Source: Diospyros lotus (taxonomy: Eukaryota; Streptophyta; Magnoliopsida; Ericales; Ebenaceae). From it: a stretch of DNA of 64,000 bases. A model generated the notes under the pieces. It had not been told where the DNA came from, did no database searches, and worked only from the letters and a program-made list of their open reading frames with translations. Shown one piece after another: positions 23,001 through 35,000 of the stretch; the first letter of the stretch is position 1, and every line of letters starts with the position of its first letter. The stretch is taken from positions 12,470,058 through 12,534,057 of the forward strand of contig NC_068345.1 of the NCBI RefSeq assembly GCF_014633365.1, in the 5' to 3' direction. Position numbers and translations under genes: made by a program.

Positions 23001-26000
23001 AATTATCCTGGTTCGGTCTTGAAAACAAGACCTACATCCAGACTGCTAGGCACCTCTTCAATCCACTTGAAACATCCATAGGATGATTACAACGAGAACT
23101 GAATCCCTTCCCGCCCATATACACTGAAAGCTGTAAGGATCCTAGAGAAAACAAGCTATAAACCAGCCACTCTCTACCTCTCACACTCAATCCCAAATAC
23201 AAGACAGCAACTGGAAACTAACCTTTCCGAGAATAGATGCGCTAATCCTCTGATCTATTCTCCTATCCCATGACCCTATTTATAAGGAATAGGGGCGTGG
23301 GTTACAAGATTATAACCGCCTGCCCAACTGACCTAACTAACCTAATAGGACAGCTGCCCCTTCTAGAAACAAACTTTAGAAGAGAAATTAATTCTAACAC
23401 CTAAACAGAAAAGAATTATGCAGCAATACAGAAAAAAATACATGTTTACATTTAATCTAATCTAATACAAATGTCACAACAGAGACAAATATGAGACCTG
23501 TCTTTGTGCTGGATTGGTGGAGCTACTGGCTTTTTAATTTTCTTCCAAGCCAAGCCTACAAGTTTGAATGGTTGTAAAAATTTGTAGGCTAGCCAGGTAT
23601 TTCAGGCCTGCACACTAACTGGACTGAGCATTGCAATTAGGAAATCCTAGTACTGAGTCAATGCTAACTGGATACTCTATAATATTATTCCTAAGAGCTG
23701 GCCTGAACTCGTCTATTTGAAGTTTGAAGTAGTGGCAAATATGCAGTTGGAACTACCAAAATGTCGTATTAAACCAATCAACATCAAATTTTCCATTAGA
23801 GTACTGAACATGGCAGTCGGTTCATTTACATGCAATTATCTCTTTTGAAGTTCTTCTTGCAACCATGGTTGTCAAAGGTGCAGTGGGGCACAAACTAGTG
23901 CTTGGGGCCTAGGTGCGAGGCGCAAGGTGAAGTGCAAGCCTCTGGCACCCAATGCTGATAAAATACTTAATACTCAATATGTACCTAAGAGGAGGTAGAT
24001 GCAAACTCATTAAATCATAAATGACAAATAACCAACCCTATATTAACAACTAATATATTGCAGACAAACTATTAGTTTATTTTGTAATTAGTTTATTCTA
24101 ACTGCAAAAAAGATTAAAGGTGAGAAAAAATTGTAGCAAAACACACTACAAAAAACAATTATCAGAAAATTGTTAGTTTCTTCTAATTTCTTTTGTAATT
24201 AGAAGAAAAAATAAAAAATTACAGCAGAACACACAGTAAAAACAATTTGGAAAACAAGTAGCTTCCTTTAAATTGCAAAAGAAATTAGTTGAGAGAAAAA
24301 AAGTGGGTAGAGCACACAATGAAACCATTTATTTCTTAGCAATTAGTTTCTTTTAAATTGTAACAGACATTAGAAGAAAGAAAAAAATTAGAGTAGAACC
24401 CACATTGAAAAACAATCACAACATAGAATTAGTTTCTTCTAAATTGCAAAAGAAATTAGAAGAAAGAAACAAAATTGAAGCACAATGCAAATGTGAGTAG
24501 TTCTCTAGTGAGTAAACATCACTACCAAAGGATCTCGGCAAGTGGGAGATCTAGCAGACCTCCAGCTTACACCTCTATGTTTGCCTCTCACTGATGTGGA
24601 AGAATATGCAATCACATCAACAATAAATAATATCTAAGATGACAAATGGACAAAAAATAGGGTTTTAATACACCTATATATACAAGGAATTCGCCTCGTG
24701 CACCTAGGCAGGGCCTCAAGCATGGCATTGTGCCTCAGTGGTGATGAGGCATGCATAGCTGTGCCTCTGTGAGCCTTGCACATTATTTAGGAGGCCTGGG
24801 GAATGACTTTCACTTGCAGATCAATCATAATTGAGGAATTACATCACACCTAGGCGCGCCTTTGACAACTATGCCTGCATCTTAGATAAACCTGTACCTC
24901 TTCACTATTTTTGTTTTGCCTTTTTCTTTTTCTTCTTTTCCCACTGGGAGGGAAGCCCGCTTTAAGTTGTTTACCTCTTTGATATCTCTTGTTGCATGCA
25001 TGAGACAGGTGGTAGATCCCACTTCATCGAGTCCTGTGGCTACAACCAAAGATTCCTCAATGAATGCCTCAGCTTCTGGCATGAAGGGTCCTTTCTTTTT
25101 CCATTGGGCTAGATTCATCTTTTAGAAGATCATTAGAAAATAATAATTGATTGTCAATTTCATTTATCCAGTTTTACTGCATCATCTTTACAGGGATAAA
25201 ATCGCAAAAAGTTCCAGTCAACAAAATGGTACGAACAGATTCTCAGGATCCTGCTGGAAGACTGCATGCCTACTTGCAAGTTAAGCCTCCTAGCAATTAT
25301 GAGCAGAGTTCTAGTTTGACATCTGTGAGGTAGGAGTTAAATTTAGTTCAACAACAACAACAATGCCATGCCTTAATCCCACTAGGAGGAGTTAAATTTA
25401 TTTCAATTTTATTATTTTCATTTGATGCAGACGTAGTTCTAAATCCTGCCATATGTGAATACACAATAGATGCAGGCTAAACTAGTTAATATCCAAATAA
25501 CCATCACCATTTATTTCTTTTAGTCATATGTGAAGCAAGTCTTAGAAAGATTAAAGACTGGAATAAATTAATGGAACTCACGAGAGGAGTTTATATACAG
25601 CTTAGGATCCTATTCTTCCTCGTAGAAAATAGGAGAGGATTTAGAATATCTATCTCCTAAAAAATAGAAAAGCTATCTCCCAAAACTTAGGAATTAAATC
25701 CAACTTGACAACAAGATTTACACTATATAAATTTAATATTATATACTCTAATTTATCCATATCTACTAGACTCCTTCTTTAGTTGAAAGTCTTCTTGTCT
25801 TCGGCTCCTTAATTCCGTCCAACACTCCCCCTCAAGCTGGTGAATAGATGCACGTCATTCCCAGCTTGCCAATTAACTCTTCAAAGCTCGGTCTTGCAAC
25901 TACCTTTGTGAGAACATCGGCTATCTGGTTTTTTGTAGGAATATAGAACAAACTGATCCCTCCTTCTATCTCTCTCTTTATAAAACTTCGGTCTATCCTC

Positions 26001-29000
26001 ACGCGCTTTATTCGGTCATACTGGATTGGATTCTTTACAATGCTGATAGCTGATTTGCTATCACTATAAACCTTGGTTGGTTAAGGGTATCCCTAGATCT
26101 TCCATCAGTCTTTCCAACCAAATTACTTCACAAATTTCATGAGCTATGGCTCGGAATTCAGCTTCAACACTGCTGTGAGCCACCACTGATTGTTTTTTGC
26201 TCCTTCGCGTCACCACATTGCCCCATAGCTTAGTACAATAGCTTGAGGTTGACCTACTATCCTCACGAGATCCTACCCAATTAGCATCCACAAAGCCTTC
26301 TATCCCTCTTTCATTGGTCTTCCGGAATAATAGGCCCTTTTCAGGTGTTCCTTTTAAATACCTAAGAACACGAAACACTACTTGTAAGTGTTTTTGAGTA
26401 GGAGAATGCATATACTGCCTTATCACACTGATTGCATAGGCTATGTTGGGTCTTGTTAGTGACAAATATATGACCCTTCCAACTAATCTTTGGTACCTTT
26501 TCTTGTCTACAGGAATATCCTTTCCTTCCTCATCATTTTTCCAGCCCTTCTCTAAGGGAGTTCCAGCTGGCCTACATCCCGTTATACCTGTATCCTTTAG
26601 TAAATCTAAAGTATACTTTCGTTGTGAGATGAAAAAGCCTTCCTTGCTCCTAGCAACTTCCATTCCTATGAAATATCTCATGATTCCTAGGTCGTTTACC
26701 TCAAATTCTGCCCTTAATTCGCTGTTTTAAGCTCTCAATTTCCTGCAAATCATCTCCTGTCACAATAATATCAACATACACAATTAATATAACTTTCTTT
26801 CCTTTTGCCGTGTGTTTTATAAACAAGGTATGATCAGCTTGTCCTTGCTTATATCCTACCCGGTTTAGAGTCATACTAAACTTCTTGAACCATGCTTGTT
26901 GGGATTGTTTAAGTCCATACAAGGATTTCTTTAGCTTGCACATTGTATCATAACCATCACCTTGTTCAAAACTGGGAGGCATCTTCATGTAAATATCCTC
27001 ATCCAAGTCACCATTTAAAAAGGCATTTTTAATGTCAAATAGAAAGAGGGGCCTGTCCAAATTAACAGCAAGAGAGATTAGTTCCCGAATAGAGTTAAGC
27101 TTTGCCACTGGAGCAAAGGTTTCTTCATAGTAAATCCCATAGGTTTGTGTGAAACCTTGGGCTACCAACTTGGCCTTGTATCGTTCCACACTTCCATCAG
27201 CATTATGCTTCATTGAAAAAACCCATCTGCATCCTATTACTTTTTGGTTAGAAGGTAATGTAACAACATCCCAAGTACTGTTTTTAATAAGAGCGTTCAT
27301 TTCCTCCATAACAACATTCTTCCATTTGGGATCACTCATAGCTTCTTGAACATTTTTTGGTACTCGAATGCTGTCAATTTGTGCCACAAAACCTTTGAAC
27401 TGGGGAGACAATTTAGAATAAGACAAATGATTAATCATAGGGTACTTTACACATGATCTTACCCTCTTCCTTAGAGCAATTGGCATAGCCCAATCAAGAT
27501 CAGCTTGGTGTCATGTCGCTAAGAGGATTAGAAGGGTAATATTGTGATAGAGATATAATAAAAGGGTAGTATTGTAATAGGGTTATATTAGTTTGTTAGA
27601 AGATATTTGGTTGTTTGTTAGGAGCACATGGGTGCTGTTATAAATTAGTTAAGGGGCTACCTATGTCTATAAAAAGGCCATTATAAGAGGAGATGATTAT
27701 GCTTGAATTAAATGAATGAAATCTGATTCTCTCTTTACAATTTCTCTACAATCTCCCTCTCAGTTTCTCTCTACTTCCCTCCCTCATTTCTCTCTACATT
27801 CTTTCCCATTTCTATCCATTTCTTCCTCTCAAATATTCTGTTCTTGATTCTATTCATTAGCTCCTTTCGATTGTCATTCCAACCCTAGACTAAACCCTAG
27901 GTTCATGACAAATGGTATCAGAGCATCGTTCCTCGGCGGTTTTTCTTGTTGATTAATTTCCGACGGGAATGGACGGCTACTGTCCAACGCAAGCAAGATT
28001 GGTTATCAAACTTTGAAGACGACTTCGAAAACCAGAAGCAACGGTGGAATTAATCGAACAATTGAGTCGTTCAATGACAGTGGGTGTGAACGTTAGGTGG
28101 AGCAAATTCGATTCCAATTAGTCCGACAGAGGAGTGGCTCTCGGCTTGAAAAATTCGGAAGTGTTGTTCGATCAAGAAAGGCGACCTCGGTTGTGGAAGA
28201 AAAGCGGAAAGTTCGACTATTGAATTCCGAAGCAGCAGGTTGATTCGCTGCTATATTTTCCGAGTCGCTGCAATTGCGATTCCGATCTGAAGGCGAATCC
28301 GATTGGGGCTCAACGGTGTGCTGCTCATTTGGATCAGAAGAGCCCATCATCAATCAGTACAGAGGAGCGTTTGCGATTGGAGTGGGTCGATAGGCGAGCA
28401 TACTTGAAGCATCGCAAATAGATAACACTCGCAATTGGTGAGGGAATCCATCAAATGTGTTCCCGGAAGCTCGTGGCCTGCAGTTGCGCATCGTCTAGCG
28501 AATTCAAGTAGCAGTGTCGAAGGCGAGTCGGGTTGTTTAAGGCGAGGACGAGACTCACTTCAAAGGCGATTCCTAGAGATCTGGCGCAATTCCAATATTC
28601 TGGTGCGTTTGGCGTTCAAGACCGAGAAACAACCAAGAGATTTTTGGTTGAATCTCGGAATCGAATCTGGAGTGTCTCGATACAGTGGGTGTGGTGATTT
28701 GGACTCAGCAGTGGACGTAGCGATTGAACTGGCAGTGTATCCTAAAGATTTTGGAATAAAAAAAACGATTGCAAATTGTGCTGGGAGCCCTGGACGGTGA
28801 TTGGGTAGTAGCTGTTCTTTAGCTGCGATTTTGATTTGAGTTGAAGACAAGGAAATCAGTTTCCATAGTTAAAATCCAAGTTGTGAAGGCTTGAAAGCGA
28901 CTTGGCTTGGCTGGTCTGATGGTGTTTTCGGCAACTTCGATGAATTGATTGAGCTTGGGCTGATAGCTAAGGTTGAACTTGGAAGTGCGAAGCAGATTCC

Positions 29001-32000
29001 AATGAGGTCCGGCAATTCCGACAGATCCGAATTGGAGGCAGGGGTAAACAATTTCAGTGATTAGAAGTTCAATGACTAATAGCAGCAAATCAGTGAAGAG
29101 CAGTATGTATAGAACCCCTATCCCTTGGTCTTCCAAGTGTCCTGTCCATGAGATGTCGACCATGGGAAGCATGGCACACATGAAACAAATGGGGTTTCAA
29201 TTGCAGTCGAATGATGTTGCATTTTCAGTGGGTAATTTTCATGCAAGAAAGCAGCCTCAATTGCAGCGGAACAGTGCTGCATTTTCAGTGGGGTGTCCTA
29301 CTCATGAAGCTAGGGGAGGCAGTGCATACATGAAGCAGAATGCTTCATTGTCAGTAGGAATGGAGCCTCAATGGCAGCCAAAAAGGGTTGCATTTTCAGT
29401 TGACCAGCAGCATCAAACATGGGGAAAGGATTTTGAGAAGGAGATTAGCCAAGTTGACAAGGAAACAAGGAGTGTGATACATGAAAAGTGCAAGGAATTC
29501 GGTCGAATGTTTCGCGAGAAGTTGCAAGAATTTACGATGATACTTATTAAGAAGTATCATTACAACTTTCCAGTGGAATACTTTGATGACTATCATGGAA
29601 ATTTTAACAAGGAGGAATTCCTTAAAGTGGAGCAGCCAAAGGAGGACAGCCTTGCTGAAGGTAAATCCTTGGTGTACTCTAGCTACCAGCAAGTAAAAGT
29701 ATTTCCACTAGAGGAGGCCCCTACTGAAGATATAAAAGGGTCTAAACATACTACTCGCTTGGTCTTGGCTATGGAGAAGGCTGAGGAGTACATGGAAGAA
29801 AGATTGGGGAGGAGAAAGTGGAGGATGACACTCAATCAATGGACAGTCTCTCAAGCACTACCATTAGTGCTGAGACTCCTAATGCCATTGATCTCCTGAA
29901 ACAGCAAAATAAGGAGTCTAAAGAGAAGGAACAAAGAATTGCATTGGGCACCTTGCTTGGAACATCCCACATGTATGTCATTGGCACGAGCACGCAAGAC
30001 AAAGCAAAGTTAACATTGCGGCCCGAAGAGTTGGAGGATGGGGTTGTAGGATTGACGGTGTATCTGGAGCAATGGAGGACGCAGAAGGATAAAGCGAAAC
30101 AAGATGAAAGGAAGAAAGGGAAGGACTTCTTTCTTGAAGGGATCGAGATCCTTGATGTTTTGCTCATTCATGTTTCCATTGGTGTGGCAGCAAGCCATAA
30201 TGCTGTTGTTGTTGAGGAGAAAGAAAAGAGAAGGCAAAAGAAAAGTGAAAAACAAGATAAGAAGAAGGAAAAGCGAAGAAGAAACCATTGGGTGAAGATG
30301 GGCATTGGATAAAGAAGCAACGGTTGGGTGGTAATAAATTTCTTGAGACAAGAAACATTTCAAGGGGGGGAAATTGTTATGTCCCTAAGAGGATTAGAAG
30401 GGTAATATTATGATAGAGATATAATAAAAGGGTAGTATTGTAATAGGCTTATATTAGTTTGTTAGAAGATATTTGGTTGTTTGTTAGGAGCACATGGGTG
30501 CTGTTAAAAATTAGTTAAGGGGCTACCTATGCCTATAAAAAGACCATTGTAAGAGGAGATGATTATGCTTGATTAAATGAATGAAATCTGATTCTCTCTT
30601 TATAATTTCTCTACAATCTCCCTCTCAATTTCTCTCTACTTCCCTCCCTCATTTCTCTCTACATTCTTTCCCATTTCCGTCCATTTCTTCCTCTCAAATA
30701 TTTTGTTCTTGATTCTATTCATCAACTCCTTTCGATTGTCATTCCAACCCTAGGCTAAAACCTAGGTTCATGACACTTGGCCACTGGCAGGCTGGTCAGT
30801 TTCTGTCTCATCCTTTTTCAAGTTGTCCTTTGATGGACCAGCTTCTGGAAGTGATGACTAGCAATGTTTAGGCAGAGGACGTCTTGAGTACACCAATAAA
30901 GGATCATCAGCCCTTAAGCTATGTGGTAGGTAGATTATCAGCACCAGAATAGGACATGGGTTTAGGAAAGATGGTTGCATTCGGCATAAGGGAAGAAGAG
31001 GAGGAAGAAAGGGAAGAAGATGGAGATTGTTGTGCCAGGATGTTATCAGGTGGTAATTCTCCCCCTTGAGAGCATACTAGCAGAAGATGATCAATGGAGA
31101 GTAATTGGGAAGGAGAGGGCTAATTGACAGTAGGATGACCAGATGATTGGTAAAAGGAGAGATCTTCATAAAATGTAGCATCGGTGGTCACAGAGATCTT
31201 TTGAGTGTTAGGACAATAACACTTATAACATTTTTGGAAGGAGAATACCCAATAAAAATGCATTTGATGGCCTTTGGGTCAAGTTTGGTACGGGAAGGAC
31301 TGTGGTTGTGTATGTACACAACACAACCAAAGATCTTAGGAGAAATAGAATTAGGGAACACAGTTTTTGGGAAGGACTGACAAAGAAGATCAAGAGGAGT
31401 TTTAAAACCCAAGGGTTTGGAAGGGAGGCGGTTAATTAAATAAGTTGTTGTAAGCACAGCTTCTCCCCAGTAAAAATAGGGAACATTGGTAGTAAACATC
31501 ATTGCTCAGGCCACCTCTAAGATGTGCCTATTTTTTCTTTCTGCAATGCCATTCTGTTGTGGTGTATAAGGACATGAGCTTTGATGATAAATACCATGTT
31601 CAAAGAGATGGTTTGTAAGGTCATGAGAGAAATATTCTTGACCATTATCTGTTCGAAGGATGTGAATGGAGGTTAAACATATTCAAGATCAATTTATGAA
31701 ATTTCTTGAAGATAAAACTGGCTTCTGATTTTTTTGCATTAGGTAGACCCAACAAGCCCTAGTGTGATCATTAATGAACGTAATAAACCATCGAGAACCA
31801 GAAATATTTGGGTGTTTAGATGGTCCCCAAATATCGCTGTGAATTAAATGGAAAGGAGTAGATGGTTTATAAGATTGAATAGGATGAGAGGCCCGAGTTT
31901 GTTTAGCAAGGGTGCGCGGCTCACATGCAAAATTCTGATTTTTATTGATGAAAAACTGATGGTAGAAAAATTGTAAGTAGGGAAAACTTGGATGTCCTAA

Positions 32001-35000
32001 TCTTTTATGCCATAAAAGCATTTTGGCATTAGTAGTGACTGTTAAACCAGCCTTATTTGCTGCAGAAACTGATGTATCCTCTTTTAAGTAGTATAAGTCA
32101 TCTCTTGCCCTAGCATTGCCAATCATCCTCTCCAAGGCTTGGTCCTGAAACAAGCAATAGGATGGAAAGAAAGTGACGTAACAGTTCATATCTTGAGTAA
32201 TCTTATGGACTAATAATAAGTTACATTGTAAACTAGGGACATGTAGGACTGATTTCAACTTTAGTCCAAAAATACAAATAATCCCAAACCCCATAACAAG
32301 AGAAGTAGTTCCATCGGCCATAGAGATATCAATAGAGGTAGTACATGGTATATATTCTCTCATGTAAGAGGCTGAATTAGCCATATGATCGGATGCACCA
32401 GTGTCTACTATCCAAACATTCTTAGGAAGCCTTTTTGAAACTAAAGAGTAGGAAAAATTACCTTGAATTGTAGTAGATGCCTTAGGACGACTGGAGGATG
32501 CTATACCTTGGTTAAAGGAGCCTATACAAGGCTTGAATATGATCCTCAATCAGATTCAAATTGGTATTTTTCCCAGCTTCTGTTGGTACTACTGCCACAT
32601 AAGCTGATCGTGCAGGCTCCTTGTTTCGTGGCTTCTAGTTGACTGGTTTGCCATGGAGTTTCCAGCAATTCTCCTTAGTATGGTAAGGCTTCTTGTCATG
32701 GTCACACCACTGTTTGTCCCTCCCTGGATTCTTTGGTAGAGATTCCTCCCGTGTAAATGTAACAAGAGCTAAGTTTTGGTTGGTCATAGCAACTTCATTT
32801 TGCTGATTTAACATTACCCTGCGTCTGCTCTCTTCCCTTCTTACTTCCAAAAAAGCCTCATTGAGGCAGGGCAAGGGCTTTGTCTCCAATATCCTCTCTC
32901 TAACTTCATCCAATTCTGGATTCAACCCATGGAGAAAATCAAACACCCTATCCTTTTCAATCATTTTATTGTATAGATCACGATCTTCTGAGCACTTCCA
33001 ATTAACAGTGTAGAAAATATCCATCTCATTCCATTGCTCAATCAAAAGATTAAAATAATCAGTAACAGTAACAGTTAAAGTACCTTGGGGGGTTGTTTTG
33101 ATGGCAAATCGGATCTCAAAACATTTGGATGAATTCTCCAGGTCCGAGTACATCTCTTGGACCGAATCCCACACCTCTTTTGCAATTTTATAAAATAGAT
33201 AAGCCCTACCAATCTTAGGCTCCATTGAGTTTATTAGTCAGGCCATTATGGTGGAGTTTTCAGCCTCCCAAACACCATATGTGGTTGCTGTCGTTGATGG
33301 AGAAGGAATAGCCCCAATTAAGTAACCAGGTTTTCCTTTCCCTTTGATAACCAACATCACATATTGAGACCACTCCCTAAAGTTACTCCCATTTAGTTTA
33401 TGGTAAGTGATTTGTAGTGGATGATGATCAATCGGACTATTGGAATAACTTGCTGCATAAGGAGGATGAGGAAGAACACTCGAAGAGCTTGTGGCCGATG
33501 CCTCAGTTAGAGTAGGATTCTGATGATGATCTACCATGTTCTCAACTGTAGCTAATGAACTACTGATTATAGAAAATTGGAACAAGGCTCTGATACCATG
33601 AAGCAAGTCTTAGAAAGATTAAAGACTTGAATAAATTAATGGAACTCACGAGAGGAGTTTATATACAATTTAGGATCCTATTCTTCCTCCTAGAAAATAG
33701 TTGAAGATTTAGAATATCTATCCCCTAAAAAATAGAAAAGCTATCGCTTAAAACTTAGGAATTAAATCCAACTTTACAACAAGATTTACACTATATAAAT
33801 TTAATATTATATACTCTAATTTATCCATATCTACTAGACTCCTTCTTTAGCTGAAAGTCTTCTTGTCTTCAGCTCCTTAATTCCATCCAACAATATGCTC
33901 TTGGCACATAGAAGCCAGATTTGTGGGATGAGGAGTGGTACAACCCAAATTGCTCTAGGTCTCAAGTTGTATTGCCATTTTTGGCAATCTAGACCTTCAA
34001 CTAGGTTTATGAAAGATTTAGGCTTTTATCATGATTTGTCATCAAAGATCCTCTTATTTTGTTAATACGAAAGCACTCTCACTTAGATAGGAGAGGGTTG
34101 AGCTTGTCGTTGGTGGTCGTAGGTCCATCGGACACGTCACTTGCCAATGACCTATTGCTTGTTAAGCTCACTTGTTGGCAGCCAAGTTGCATGTGGGCAC
34201 ATGGGCCTTACCTCCGGTAACCTGTTTTTTTCGACAATTTCTTCTAAAGCAAGCAAACCTCCTTGGGCGACTATTCTGCAATAGTTAGCAATTTTGTTTC
34301 CTTTTCAAAGATTTTCATGTTGTTCCTTGCTCCAACTTTTGTTTGACTTTTGCAATTCTTAATGTTCTTTTTTGTTGTTTTTTTTCATTAAAATAATATT
34401 AATTGTTATATCATTGAAGGACTCAATGGACACAACACCAAAATAGAGGACAAATGATTCCAAGATAATTTTAAAACATTAATAAAAGTATTAGTTTTTA
34501 TTATAAAAAAACAAGATATATAATTGGATTAGTATAAATTTAATATCAACCCAAGTAAAAGTTCAAAACATACCATGACCCTAAATAGCGTAAAGACTAA
34601 GCCTACCCCTATAGACAACCTATTATACTAAGTTACGTACCCATCCTTGACCTCGTACTACGATTCTGGCAACTATTGTTTGTCACCTTTAGTAATTAGA
34701 TAACAAATAACAGGGCTTTAGTTTTGAATCTCACAATTATTGCTTTATATTATTATTATTTTATGCTCTTAGCATATATTCTCAATTTGTTAATAAGCTT
34801 GTTTCATCTAGGAAGCCCTGCCTGTGGATTTAGTAATCACCCCAATACTTCTAGTGTTGAAAATATTCTGATCTTTTGTCATGAATTCCAGGGTTTGTCT
34901 TGGGGTGGTTATCAAGACTTGTGACCTTTATTTTCTGGATATTTGTTTATATTTCGTATTTTCTTATCTTCATTAGACATCCTTGTTCAAGGAAGACATG

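Larger units (their letters stand above)
27509..30775 (+). mobile_element. LTR element B: complete non-autonomous retrotransposon with an unassigned ORF
   Basis: The element is 3267 bp with LTRs at 27509-27910 (402 bp) and 30375-30775 (401 bp), ends TGTCATG...CATGACA, and a perfect target duplication CTTGG (27504-27508 and 30776-30780). The primer site TGGTATCAGAGC is at 27913-27924, two bases after the LTR; a polypurine tract (caagggggggga) precedes the 3' LTR. It carries a leader of about 1.1 kb and one broken ORF, with no protease, integrase, RT or RNase H. It is inserted in the Copia-2 coding region. LTR differences are about 17 in 400 (about 4%), fewer than in its host Copia-2, as expected for a later insertion. 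It must have been mobilised by proteins of another element. Confidence 0.9.
25531..33892 (-). mobile_element. Copia-2 LTR retrotransposon, full length, antisense in MLH1 intron
   Basis: Both LTRs are 294 bp (25531-25824 as the 3' LTR, 33599-33892 as the 5' LTR), with perfect target duplication ATATG at 25526-25530 and 33893-33897. On the minus strand the primer site TGGTATCAGAGC directly follows the 5' LTR (33587-33598) and the polypurine tract (CTTGAGGGGGAG) precedes the 3' LTR. The order is Gag, protease, integrase, RT, RNase H. Element B interrupts it at 27509-30775. I count about 15 LTR differences (about 5%). The coding region has a few stops and lesions but is less decayed than Copia-5. 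Confidence 0.93.

Noticed and set aside
24882..25125. Minus-strand frame of 78 codons and a plus-strand frame of 69 codons
   Set aside because: They are shadows of the MLH1 linker exon (25009-25087) and its flanking introns.
28093..29181. Open frames on both strands in the leader of element B (for example 28435-28800 and 28819-29181)
   Set aside because: They are not conserved as frames in element A, where the aligned leader is closed, and they show no motif.
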